DNA of 64,000 nucleotides, from assembly GCF_050003625.1 (NCBI RefSeq), contig NC_134397.1, positions 271,306,070-271,370,069 of the forward strand. The letters run 5' to 3'. Of this stretch, positions 23,733-35,008 are shown in pieces. Below the pieces are notes generated by a model. It worked only from the letters and a program-made list of their open reading frames with translations, had not been told where the DNA came from and did no database searches. Each line of letters opens with the position of its first letter. Position 1 is the stretch's first letter. Position numbers and translations under genes: made by a program. Source of the DNA: Haematobia irritans. Taxonomy: Eukaryota; Arthropoda; Insecta; Diptera; Muscidae.

Positions 23733-24990
23733 GTAAGACCCTAGAGATGATTTGTTCATACAGTATCTTTATTCTCTATATACCGTATACCTTGCATACT
23801 CTGAAACTACTATTGTACTACCAATTACTTTTACTAATTATATATGCATACATACATACATACATAAATATACCAAAACATACATACATATCATAAATAA
23901 TTATGTTCTCCAAAGGCAACAACATTAATTTCCACATTAACAATTGTTCGATTTTATTTGACAATTTGTATAGTGTCTGCGGAGGGATTTCAATTTTTTT
24001 TTAATTATTAGCTTCAACCGTATTCTAAGCATTAGTGAGAGGTTATGCCCTTCGGTTACATGTATAGGTCGATAGACACGTTGCATTGACATGACAGGGT
24101 GATTCATAGTAAGCGGAGTTTGCTTTGAATACCCATGTTATTATTGTTATATTAATGTACACTTATAAGATGCTTCACACACAAGCAAACCAGCCAATAA
24201 GAGCAACAGAATTTGACAGAAGGAATTACAACGCACCATAGACCCTATATTATATAGATGGTTGATCTTTCGTTTTTCTTTTTGTAGTTTCCCAATTTTA
24301 TACAAAATTAGAACCTTTATGATTCACCAGTGGATTTATAAATAAATTAATATATTAAAAGTTCATATTTGAATAATATATTTGTGACCAAAACTGCGAA
24401 AATACGAAATTTAATTTTGTGCACCATTTCTCTTTACGAGTACTTTGCTTTTGGCAAATGCTGGAAAATTAATGTTTAGGACTGGCTCTTTACGAAAAAA
24501 GCAAAACGAAATGTCAGAAATTAATTTTTGGAACTGACACATTTTTTTGCAGAGAGAAATCTATCTATATTATATTGTCTATGCGGCACACATAAAACAA
24601 GAAAAAATAGTTTTTGTTTTACTGATTCTACCTTATGAATGTACCCCGGAGCAAATCAAATGACAATTTCTATGTTAACTTGAGTACCTATATGTTGTTT
24701 GAGCTCTACCTTGTTTTAAGTCCGTACTGCATTTTCTGAATCAAATTGCATGCAATTTTTGGAATCTTTTCCATCGGACTATAATGTGTTTATTCACCTG
24801 TGTTGCAAGGAACATATTTTGTAAATTTTGTGTAAAAGGCGATTTTTTTAAGAGTTATGCAAGTCGAAAATGTATGTAGGAATACTCCTCTCCGATTGGG
24901 CATTAGTAACTTGTCTACTCCGCTACGTTGTTTGAGAGTTCCAAAGATTAAGAACAAACGAAGGTAATAAGTGCACGCTTACATACGGGA

Positions 24991-25336
24991 GCCACCGTGG
25001 TGCAATGGTTAGCATGCCCGCCTTGCATACACAAGGTCGTGGGTTCGATTCCTGCTACGACCGAACACCAAGAAATTTTTCAGCGGTGGATTATCCCACC
25101 TCAGTAATGCTGGTGACATTTATGAGGGTTTCAAAGCTTCTCTAAGTGGTTTCACTGGAATGTGGAACGCCGTTCGGACTCGGCTATAAAAAGGAGGTCC
25201 CTTGTCATTGAGCTTAACATGGAATCGGGCAGCACTCAGTGATAAGAGAGAAGTTCACCACTGTGGTATCACAATGGACTGAATAGTCTAAGTGAGCCTG
25301 ATACATCGGGTTGCCACATAACCTAACCTAACCTAC
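24991..25336 (+). mobile_element. tRNA-derived SINE, full-length copy
   Basis: The head GCCACCGTGGTGCAATGGTT...CCTTGCATACACAAGG... carries an A-box-like TGGTGCAATGG and a B-box GGTTCGATTCC, placed as in a tRNA gene, and resembles a dipteran valine tRNA. The body is about 270 bp and non-coding, and the 3' end is CCTAACCTAACCTA. It is about 346 bp long. It does not fold as an intact tRNA and should not be annotated as one. Confidence 0.9.
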
Positions 25337-25687
25337 ATTCTCTTTTCCTTTTCACAATTTCCAAATGTATATAAAACTAGAACATTTATGATGCACCAGA
25401 TGTCTTATAGTTAAATTAAACATTTTTAAGTTGGTATTTGCACCAATATTTGACCATAACCACGAAAATACGAAATTTAATATTGAGCGGATTTTATCTT
25501 TTCGAACAACATCGAAACAAATACCGGAAAAGTTATGTTTGAAACTGACTCTACGAAAAAATTAGAACTAAATGTCAGAAAATTCATATTTTTTGAACTG
25601 TCAGATCTTTTACTCTTAATTAATATGAGAGAGCTTGCTGGTGCCATGGCAGACGAAATGTCAGAAAATTCATATTTTTTTTAATTC

Positions 25688-26094
25688 AAAAAAAGTAAAC
25701 CCTCTATTAATAAATGAACTAAAACTGGGGAAAAAATTATACACAAATGAAGCATAAAGATTTACTAAATTCGCATCTTCTTAAAATTTTCGAATTTCTT
25801 AAAATTTTTTAATGTTACCAATAATGCGCCCATCTTGAACTTCGTATGGCCCTATAGACATTTTTGTAAGTTTTAACTCCATTTTTTTCCTTCAAACTAT
25901 GCATTTTTTTAACAAGTAAAATAGGTTATTTATGCTTAAAAAATGTTCTTGAATTTGTTGAAAAATATGTACTTCTTTTTGTGAAATCATCGTTTACTAT
26001 ACCGTTTAGTTAAAATTTTTCTAAAATTAAACAAATTTTTCTAAAATGAAGCAATATTTTCCTTCCTCGTGGGTTCACTGTTTTTTCAGTGTAA
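25688..26094 (-). mobile_element. non-autonomous element F, inverted copy
   Basis: Ends at right with GGGTTCACTGTTTTTTCAGTG, the inverted form of the CACTGAAAAAACAGAGAACCC start seen at 38365. Interior blocks (CTTCGTATGGCCCTATAGACA and TTTTTTTCCTTCAAACTA) match inverted sequence at about 39155-39235. The left boundary is approximate, near AAACCCTCTATT. Confidence 0.65.
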
Positions 26095-27183
26095 TTTAGT
26101 CCATAACAAGTCAAGTGCCATCTAAAAATTTAAATTTATTGGCGAGACTATGTTGCACCTAAATAAACACTCTGCAAATTATTAAAACATTAATAAGTTA
26201 ATGGTTTTTCATGACTTATAACTCATTTTACCGAAGACCATCACACAATATTACCTTTTGCGGATACTATACAAATTGTCATTAGTTAATTAATATTATT
26301 TCGTAACTTACTTCAATTAGTGTAAATATGTTTATAATGGAAAATATATTTACTTAGCTATCATAACAATGTTCCAAAACATTTGCATCAAAAAACACCA
26401 AAATCTTTTTTATGAATGATATGTTAAGATTTTAACCTTTTTCCTTAGCAAAAAAAAACAAATACAAATGGAATGCATACTTAATTGTTTACCCACATAA
26501 ACTGAACTATATTAAATCCCACAAATAGAACCTTTTGGCATAACTGAATGAAAATACAAATTTTTTTCTAGCGAATTTAAAACTTAACAACAACGCAACT
26601 TAACTACAACCAACCACTACCACTGAGTATTTCTAAAAGCATGTTTTCCAAGCTATAATTACAAAAATAAATAGAAATTTGTAGATAATAACCGAAACAC
26701 TCGATAATACCACCTCCTATTCACTTTGACTAAACATGTTCACTCCTGTCTTTACTGGTTGTATATTTAGACCCTTGTCAATCTTTCCCGTTTTAAACTC
26801 ACTACGTTTGCCTTGTAACAAAATAAACTCTCAAAATATATCTGTATGTTGAAAATGGTTGAATTTTATTTTTTTTTAAAGCTTTCAATAATTTCTTTCT
26901 TATTTTGTCAATACACATGTTTCTTTTACTTTTTCCATTTCTATTGTTTTTTTTTTTTATTTTGCACTGTATTTTGCTTCAGAGTAGTTGCATGTTTCTG
27001 CGTATAGATATGTATGTACATAATACACAATATATACAACTTATATACTGTTGATTTTCAATTATTATATAATATTAGATTTTGTTCTACAAACAAAAAA
27101 TATATGTATATATACTGAATAAAATTTATTAATGAATTATTTTTACCTTTTTCCTATATATTTGTCTTTCAATAAATATAAAG

Positions 27184-27342
27184 GCTATGTTTCTCGAAAT
27201 TAAAGTTGCTGCTGTTAGCCATAGAAATCAAGGGAAATGAAGATGGTGCCGATAGCAAAATCTCCATTAATCCAAGAGGTGCTAAGATTCAAGCCAATAC
27301 TCAAGGATTTTTCATAGCACAAAGTGCTGATGAAGTCAAAAG
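27184..27342 (+). CDS. slo: slo constitutive exon: end of RCK1
   Basis: 159 nt. The first base completes the Glu codon begun in either exon of pair 2, followed by [36 protein letters not shown] and [11 protein letters not shown]. It covers the last strands of RCK1. The acceptor is ATAAAG|GC; the donor is AAAAG|GTAAAA. The last two bases (AG) join the next exon to make Arg. Confidence 0.97.
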
Positions 27343-27705
27343 GTAAAATGATTTATTCTTAATACTGACTTATATAATAGATATACAAAATTGGAACATA
27401 TCCTGTTATATACACCCAAAGAAAAATTACTTTCCTCCGAAACGAAATTTTACACAAACGAAATTGCTATTTTTTTAAGTATTTTCTTTTACAGCAACAA
27501 AACACGAATTTGTGATAAGCGATTCAACTATTGTCTCTGATATTTTATATTTGCTTTGAATTAAAATTTTTTAGCATCAAAAGAAAACTTTGCTTGTCTA
27601 AAATTTCGCTCATCTGAAAATAAATCTTTTCTTTCTGTGTACCATTTCTAAATGTAGTACAGTAAATAATCAGATTCAAATTTAGTTCACAGTATTATTT
27701 TTATC

Positions 27706-27984
27706 GTGTTCGAGTGGATACTTCTCTTTATGCAGGTTGGTTTTTATACCAACGACAAACCGAAAAACTACTTAGACCAAAGCAATTGTGTTATGTCCCT
27801 CAACAATACCGTTTGTTTTAAAGTAATTACATACTATGAGTGGATGGTTTCGGTTACCATACATCTGATTTTAATGGGTAACACCAACAACATTGTTTGC
27901 CAATATCTCGTCCACGCTTACAATTTAACTCTTGGTACTGCTGCAGATAAATACTTCCCCATAGAACATGCCCTTGCGAAATAA
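27706..27984 (+). other. 92-codon ORF in intron, unrecognised
   Basis: An open frame with less A/T bias than the surrounding intron. It contains a hydrophobic stretch (about residues 45-60) and several Cys, but no domain I recognise. It is preceded by a plausible acceptor (TTTATGCAG at about 27727-27735) but no matching donor, and its stop is followed directly by element E. It could be a fragment of a retrocopied gene or an alternative exon; neither is supported. Confidence 0.2.
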
Positions 27985-28018
27985 ACAATATGTCCATTTA
28001 ATAATCTATAAGAAGCTG

Positions 28019-28340
28019 CACTGAAAAAAATAATGTCGTGAGACTAAAGATTTCATGTCCTTAAAATACGAATACCAATTTTGCTTAGCAAAGAAGACAC
28101 ATTTCTCTCATATCACATTTTTTCCTTGTCCAAAAGTCGATAAACTTGTCAATGAAGTCTTTTTATCCTTATAGTTTAGTGTTTCGACTTAAAATTGGGT
28201 ATCATAAAATGAAAGAAAATTTTGTTTGACTAAGGCCAACTTGAATTTAATAATTCTTGAAAAATTCTTCAAAATTAATGAAATCGTCTTTAATATTTTT
28301 GACTTTTGGATCTTGACTACAAAGCAAACAAGCGTTTAGA
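28019..28340 (+). mobile_element. element E, 5' half
   Basis: Starts CACTGAAAAAAATAATGTCG and follows the 13954 copy through AAAGTCGATAAACTTG and CTTGACTACAAAGCAAA, then stops abruptly where the inverted repeat at 28349 begins. The remainder of E is not clearly present after 28803. Confidence 0.75.
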
Positions 28341-28348
28341 ATATTTTG

Positions 28349-28803
28349 AATATTTTATTTATTTTCCCAATATTTCGCGATTGTCATATTGAATCGCTTC
28401 TTCAGGGGATCTACAATAGATTTTAAGAAATTACATTTCATAAATATCACAGTATTAAAAAAATTATAAAATTTTTAAATAAATCTATAAATTATTTTCT
28501 TTTAGTCAATAATTGTCATAAGTCTAATAAATTAATGTTATTTTATAAATATCGGACGGATATATTTACATCACATTTTACAAGTATCAGGCGAACAGAA
28601 AATTAAACAGTAATACCACAAATGACTTACATGCACAATATAAACAACACAGAAAATAATTTATAGACTTATTTAAAAATTTTATAATTTTTTTTTAATA
28701 CTGTGATATTTATGAAATGTAATTTCTTAAAATCTATTGTAGATCCCCTGAAGAAGCGATTCAATATGACAATCGCGAAATATTGGGAAAATAAATAAAA
28801 TAT
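28349..28803. mobile_element. long inverted-repeat (foldback) element
   Basis: Arms 28349-28500 and 28651-28803 are near-perfect reverse complements (for example TTTCGCGATTGTCATATTG versus CAATATGACAATCGCGAAA), separated by 150 bp. It is non-coding. Transcripts through it would form a long hairpin inside slo pre-mRNA. Confidence 0.85.
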
Positions 28804-29612
28804 TAAAAAAAAGACCTCGAGCTTGAAAAAATTATTAATTTATTATTAATAAAAGAATAATAAAAAATATTTTAAAAATATATGAATCTATTTTTATTTT
28901 ATGGGAATTAAGCGCACATTGAGATTAAAACAAGTACAAATTAAAATTTATGAGTAATAAAAAATTAAATAATATTGAATACGGTTCGGGACTAAATCAA
29001 GAACAGATCATTCTTGAAACAAGCACATTATATTCAAGAATAAAAATATTGATCCAAGCCCTTATTCCGCTTAAAAAACGACTCATGTTAAGTTTAAATG
29101 CGGATTGAATCAAGTACAGATTAGGATTAAATAGGGCTTCACTAGGCTTGAATCGAGCACTTCCTGTACTCAAAGGAAGCACAAACAAAATTCTAAAATT
29201 AAGAAATCTGTACAGAATATTTTCGGGATTAAATTAAGAATTTTCTTCTTGGATTTAGAAAATCCGTACTTACCGTACTTTTGACAACGCTACGGCTTGA
29301 ATCAAGTAAACTTTTCTCTATTATTTTTTAGGTGTATTTAATACATGTACCAAGTGTAGTTTTACTGAAGTGCATTTTCCCAATACAGATGCTTTGAAAA
29401 GTCACTCAAAACCGTTGAAGAAGTATTTTTGGAACCGATACAGTTCTATGGTTGACTTTGTCAAAATTTAAACTTTTTACTGGTTTCATTTGAGATCTTG
29501 AAATTCTCAATTAAATAAGTGCCAACAAATCCCAAATACTATCATATGACTTAAAACTAATATAAATAATATTAGTAAAATTAATAATAAAAAAATGTTT
29601 GTACCATTTCAG

Positions 29613-29689
29613 AGCTTGGTTCTATTGCAAGGCTTGCCATGAAGATATCAAAGATGAAACATTGATTAAGAAATGCAAATGTAAAAACT
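29613..29689 (+). CDS. slo: slo constitutive exon: Cys-rich start of the RCK1-RCK2 linker
   Basis: 77 nt encoding AWFYCKACHEDIKDETLIKK then CKCKN. It includes the CKACH motif, which in mammalian Slo1 binds heme and is redox-sensitive, and a following CKC. The acceptor is CATTTCAG|A; the donor is ACT|GTAAGT. It ends with a single T, which the next exon completes to a Leu codon (TTG in both recognised choices). Confidence 0.96.
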
Positions 29690-30397
29690 GTAAGTATATA
29701 TGTTCTTATAAAAGACGACTAGACCAGTACCGAGACATTATTTTACGAACGATTTAAAAGTTTTGGTTTATATTAGTTGTTTTCGATTAAAAAATTTTGT
29801 GTTAAAATTTTGTTATTTTTGTTTAAATCATATTATCGAAGTTACAAACTAAATTTTTAAGCTAAGAACATGAAAACTAATGACAAACCAAACTAAAGTA
29901 CTGAATATGACAATAATTTTTTACTACAAAAAATATATATGAAAATATTCCCATCTATATAAATATAAATTCATTTATATATTAAAACATATATATAAAA
30001 TATAATTTAAGGTTATCTATGTTAAGGTATACAAATGATAATATTTTATAACTTTTTTTCACAAATTTTTATATTGTCTTATTATATACTACTACTTCTA
30101 CTACCACTACTCGTAACATGTTGGCGTGGCCTTACCTTCTAACATCAAATCAATCGATCAATCAAACAAAAATATCACAACTTCTTCGTACGTTAAATCG
30201 CGTATGTCGTTATCTACTACTACTACCACTACTGTCCTACAACAAAATCAAACATACAATAATGATATTATTGCAAAAAAAAAACACAATTCACAACACC
30301 TAATTATGCCATCTAATCGATTTTTATTCCTTTGAAAAACAAAAAAAAAAATACAAAAACGAATTTCCAACTCCCAAATAAAATCTTTACCAAACAG
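29690..30397 (+). other. slo intron
   Basis: A 708-bp intron, A+T-rich with an (ACT/ACC)-rich tract at about 30088-30115 and A runs near 30268 and 30340. Two overlapping 60-70-codon frames at 30118-30335 are low-complexity. No exon is seen. Confidence 0.75.
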
Positions 30398-30433
30398 TGG
30401 CAGTACAGCCCAGGAACAAGTTTGATGATTTAG
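30398..30433 (+). CDS. slo: slo alternative linker exon, AVQPRNKFDDL
   Basis: 36 nt. With the T from the previous exon it encodes L-AVQPRNKFDDL and ends with a single G. The acceptor is CCAAACAG|TG; the donor is TTAG|GTAAAT. Drosophila slo has an equivalent exon. Its one-base overhang fits 34937, 48374 or 50074, so it can pair with either of the next cassette exons or skip both. Confidence 0.9.
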   Translation, partial: WQYSPGTSLMI

Positions 30434-31649
30434 GTAAATCGCTCTTTAGCAATAAACTCTGCAAAATAAGCTCAAATTTTAAAAACTGTTTTGTTTGAAA
30501 TGACTAACCTCCTTTTTAAAAACAATACAATGTTTAGTTTTATAACCTCTATTTTACCAAATATAAAAAAATAAACCCCACTACCACCATCACCAAAGAA
30601 CCCCCTATTATGACTAGAGAAAAAAAAATACAGTTAATGGATAAACCATAAATAAAATAATCAATTTCTGTTATTACTACTACTACTACTACTAATGCAC
30701 TCCAGTGCTTTTATTCATGTATAATTTTGGTTGTGTGTATGTGGTTTAAAATCCTTTCCTTTTATTACAGATTTTGTTATCTATGATTTTTTTCATATTG
30801 CTTTCGGTTTTGATCCTTCTTGTTCTTCTATTCTTATGTGTTTCCTTGTAAAACTCACCTTTTTCAAAATGTTTTCTTTAAATTCGTTACTTAGTGACAT
30901 ATATTGTGGTGACTTGTTCTATTAAAAATGTATGTTTTTGTTCATTTATACGTGACTTTTAAATGTTTGGATTAATGCCAAACTATTTGAAGATCTGTAA
31001 ATATTTTTTTATTTTGCAATGAGCAATTTTTAATTTTTCCTTTTCTATTAAGTTGTTATATATCTTCTTTAAATTTTATGTCCAATGTATGGAAAATCTG
31101 AATAGAGAAGGGATTTATATATGTATATGGTTATACTAAATCAACATGAGTTGATTTTTAATAAACTATTTTGAATGGTAATAGTGTTTCCACTATTAAT
31201 TATTTGCCTTAATAGTACCATTTGAGTTCAACTTGAATATACTTAAAATATTGACATTGAAATCGTTGTTTATAAGTTTGACTTCAACATCTACCATTAG
31301 AAGTTTTGATTGTCCAATTAATGTTTTAGTTAAACATTCGATTTCAACTTCAAAGTCAACCTTAAGCTGATACTTGATCTACAATATGTGACAGGCAATT
31401 AAATCTACTATCATAAATCTATACAATTAAAAACAATTTCTTTGTCCTCACCATTTCTCTACCAATTGGGAGGTATCAAAGATGATTTCGAATATTCTTT
31501 CGCTTTCAAAATAGATTTAGTCTGTTTAACAATTCAATTATATTTCCGTAAAAATTAAAAAATTAAAGTTCGGATAATATGCGATGTACTATTACTCTTC
31601 TATTGAAAGATTTGTAATAGTAATATATTATTAATGAAACTCTATTTGA

Positions 31650-31990
31650 GCCACCGTGGTGCAATGGTTAGCATACCCGCCTTGCATACACAAGGTCGTG
31701 GGTTCGATTCCTGCTTCGACCGAACACCAAAAAGTTTTTCAGCGGTGGATTATCGCACCTCAGTAATGCTGGTGACATTTCTGAGGGTTTCAAAGCTTCT
31801 CAAAGTGTTTTCACTGCAATGTGGAACGCCGTTCGGACTCGGCTATAAAAGAAGGTCGCTTGTCATTGAGCTTAACATGGAATCGGGCAGCACTCAGTGA
31901 TAAGAGAAAAGTTCACCAATGTGGTATCACAATGGACTGAATAGTCTAAGCGAGCCTGGTACATCGGGCTTCCACCTAACCTAACCTAAC
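31650..31990 (+). mobile_element. tRNA-derived SINE with target-site duplication
   Basis: A full copy from GCCACCGTGGTGCAATGG to the CCTAACCTAAC tail. It is flanked by the 10-bp direct repeat AACTCTATTT (31638-31647 and 31988-31997, the right copy overlapping the end of the tail). This shows a real retrotransposition event. The 88-codon open frame across the SINE is an artefact of the repeat. Confidence 0.92.
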
Positions 31991-34167
31991 TCTATTTCAT
32001 GTTTCCATACATATTTAATGATTCACCACAATTTCGGGTATATTAGGTTCATTTGTTTATATTATTTCTGCAAATTGTAATGAAGCCTGTAAATTTATGT
32101 AAATTATACTTTCCCTTCTTAACTATTATTGTACAATTATTTTTAAAGAAATGGAAATAATTCGCTATAACATTTTTTGCTTTCAACATCAAAATTTAAT
32201 TACACTAATTTTTGTCTTCAAAAATTTTCCGAAAAGAGTTTTTTCTACACGCTGTAATTTGAAATTTTTTTTGTTTTTTCTCAAAATTAGCAAAAATCAA
32301 CAATTAAAAAATGGGAAGAATTAGAGAAACATTTTTTTATTTAATGCACCGAATTAAAGTGAAAATAAAACATAAATCAAATTGGATATATATTTTTTTT
32401 ACTTTTTCTAATATAAATAAACCCGACTCTTTATATTTATGCGTACGTACTTATTCTATTTTACTCACACACTCTCTGTTTTCCTCTCAGTCAATGTCTT
32501 TGGAAATTGAATTGTTTCTTTGAAGAGCGGTGTATTTAAAGAGTGCATGGAATCAAGTTGACTGGCACCAAATTAAATATACTCCCAAATATCAAATCTA
32601 TATACCATACCAACAACTAACATTTATATATCAAAACATATATAAACGCCCATATTCATAAATATCCAAAAAAACACATATATTTTTTATTACTATATAT
32701 ATCAATGGATGTTTTTGAGATATTATCAATAATTACCATCAACTGATATAACTCAAGTACTTCTCCCGTAGAGATTTGTATTGAGATCGAAACTGCGTTA
32801 CCCTGAGAATAGTTAAAGAGAATTTCTCTCATTTGAATGTATTGTAATTCATAAACACAACTCAAAGTTTTTTTGTAGACGTTGATTATTCGATTCGAAA
32901 ATAAGCATTTACATTGTTAAGAAAACTGAAATGGCAATTGGTCGTTATGTCAATCATATCCTCCGGAAATCCTTTAATGTTTATGTATAAAACGTTTTGA
33001 TATTTTGTAGTCATTTAAGAGATACATTTATATAGACTTGAGTTGAGTTATATATTTAAGATTCAATCGTTCAATTGTAGTTAAGACTGTTCTTGAGAAG
33101 GTTTTCGACGTTCCCATCATATGTCAAAATCAGTTACCTTTCTATCTATTCCTCGCCACATGAACCCACTCCAAAAACATCCCAATAAAATTTCACTTAA
33201 ACCATGAATTTCAGCACATTACTAATATAAGATGTATATAATAAATATTATAAATATTGTAAATATTTTCCTTACTAAAACATTTGCAAACAATTCAGTG
33301 TCACAGCCACCACTACAGAGACGCCAACGTTACCTGAATTGAAGATTTTGTACATAAAACATTTAATTTTAATTAAAACACTTCGAATTTAATCCCGTAG
33401 TAATAAAGGCGTTTAATTTAATAATTTCAATTTAGCGTAGTTAGATGAAACAAAAACCACCTCTAATCTATTAATCAAAACGAAATTTTTCTGGAACTGG
33501 AACAAAAGCAACATTTCTGCGCAATGTGTAAAGAATGTCATGATTATATCGTTGTATCACACGATAGCTTTACTAATAAGTTAAAATATTAAATAATTTA
33601 ATAGTTAGTTATGTGCGATATGTATACAATGGCTATAATGACAATATTGATACAAATGTTAGAGTGTTTCAAAATTGAAACCGAAGTGCACTATTAAAAA
33701 ATTAATTTAGAAATTATAACAGTTGAAAGGTATTCACATACATATAATAATTACGCGAAACCCCACAAATATTATAAAGAAAGAAGAATGTCGCTGGGGG
33801 GAAATGTCGTCCATCACGGTACATATTTCTTTCAATAAAGTTCATTATAAGGCTTGTTTTCTTTTTGTACTGAATAACCACGTAGCGAGGGACTAAAAGA
33901 AGAAACAATATTATTTTATCCGGAACATGTATCAAATTGTGCAAAACTAGCATTACTAGTTTAACATAAAATAAGTGTATCCTACATTTTGAATGTATAA
34001 ATTAATCAAATATTTGAAAACTAGTATTTTTTGTTTGTTTGGCATCACTGTTTTTAAGGAATTTATAAACCTATTTACAAACCACAACTGAAATAAAGTG
34101 GCAAAGTCGAAAGGGCAAAATGAAAACAAACCAAATTACAACAACATGTATGTACAAACAATAACCA

Positions 34168-34680
34168 ATGCCCCACAAACAAGCAACGAAGATGGTGCAA
34201 CAACTCTTTGAGAACTCTGTGGATCAACTGTTAGATACCATCTCACCACTAGGAAGTAATAAATATTCAACACGAAACCTTATTACATCCTCTCTTAGCA
34301 GCACCTCTGCGTTAAATAAAGCTTTTAGAAGAGTATAGTGTGGAGAAAACTCTACTTGCCTCCACTTATGCTTCTCCAACTCCCTTACTTAATCTTATTG
34401 AAAAACAACAAAAAATCACCACTCTCTGCAATAGCTTATAGTCTTATGACAGAAATTGATAAGAGATTTTGTTATATTGAGAAAAGAATTTTTAGAGGTA
34501 TCAAAAAAAAAAAAAAAAAAAAAGATGAATATTGCAACTACAAAACAAGATTTTACAGCAGGAGATTACAAAGTAGTGTGTGATAGTCCTTCATATAACA
34601 ACGAAAATCTGGCGTCACTTTCGAAACGTTTTGTGGGCTGTTTTCTTCCGAACTATTGTTTGACCTTTTTTCCAGTATAA
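34168..34680 (+). pseudogene. frame-broken coding-like patch, origin unknown
   Basis: Protein-like stretches follow one another in three frames: from 34168 (ending near SALNKAF at about 34326), then SVEKTLLASTYASPTPLLNL and IEKQQKITTLC in a second frame to about 34440, then MTEIDKRFCYIEKRI and DYKVVCDSPSYNNENLASLS in a third, to a stop at 34678-34680. Base composition is less A+T-rich than the flanks. A 20-base A run at 34504 coincides with one break. I do not recognise the family. It could be an old retrocopy, a transposon relic, or chance. Confidence 0.3.
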
Positions 34681-34936
34681 ATGTAATCAATATATCAAGC
34701 CATTGTATATAAGCAATATAATATAGGATTACTTATGTATGTTTATCAGTGTATTTTCAGCAAAAATCGTTACTGACTTGTGACATATTTGTTCTAGCTT
34801 AAGTTATTAAATAACCTCCCACATAAAGAGAGACATTTATTTTAATATCACTATTTGAGTTCTAACAAAAATAAAAAAAACACAATCACTTAAATCAGAT
34901 GAGCACCAGTTGAATTGTTAATGAATAATTTTACAG

Positions 34937-35008
34937 ATGTGGGCATGATAATGATGCAGACTGGAATGGTGAATCAAGGCATAACCTCAGCCATTAATCA
35001 AATGGAGG
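34937..35008 (+). CDS. slo: slo alternative linker cassette exon, Gly/Met-rich
   Basis: 72 nt with acceptor TTTTACAG|AT and donor GAGG|GTACGG. After a G from the 30398 exon it reads D-VGMIMMQTGMVNQGITSAIN then QMEG, and it ends with a single G that the 50074 exon turns into Gly. Length and phases are exactly those of a cassette alternative to 48374-48448. I do not recall this peptide in Slo proteins, so the exon is inferred from splice sites, phase and an open, non-A/T-biased frame. Confidence 0.65.

Larger units (their letters stand above)
23733..27183 (+). other. slo intron with SINE and ACTGAAAAAA-family element
   Basis: A 3.45-kb intron. It starts with a (CATA)n-rich tract (23848-23890), contains a full SINE (24991-25336) and an inverted copy of element F (about 25688-26094), and is otherwise A+T-rich. 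A motif with GAAATGTCAGAAA and a nearby TTGGAACTG recurs at about 24505-24540, 25570-25600 and 25660, suggesting diverged direct repeats around the SINE. Confidence 0.7.
27343..29612 (+). other. slo intron with truncated element E and a large inverted repeat
   Basis: Holds a 92-codon ORF of unknown origin (27706-27984), the 5' half of element E (28019-28340), and an inverted repeat with about 150-bp arms (28349-28500 and 28651-28803). From 28805 to 29610 the sequence is A+T-rich; GATTGAATCAAGTACAGATT-type and CTTGAATCAAG/GAGCAC-type short repeats occur at about 28930-29310, perhaps another decayed element. Confidence 0.65.
30434..34936 (+). other. slo intron with SINE and a degenerate coding-like patch
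   Basis: A 4.5-kb intron. It has an (ACT)n tract (30675-30693), a full SINE (31650-31990), a possible alternative terminal exon (33299-33342, see findings) and a coding-like but frame-broken patch (34168-34680). The rest is A+T-rich. Segments 30700-31640 and 32000-33290 show nothing further that I can support. Confidence 0.65.

Noticed and set aside
24991..25065. tRNA gene call over the SINE head
   Set aside because: It has A and B boxes, but the cloverleaf is incomplete, there is no proper acceptor stem, and the sequence continues into the SINE body; several copies share the same flaws.
32473..32523. Strong acceptor (CTCTGTTTTCCTCTCAG) suggesting a slo exon at 32491
   Set aside because: In the required phase the frame stops after six codons, there is no usable donor, and the sequence has no Slo similarity or poly(A) context.
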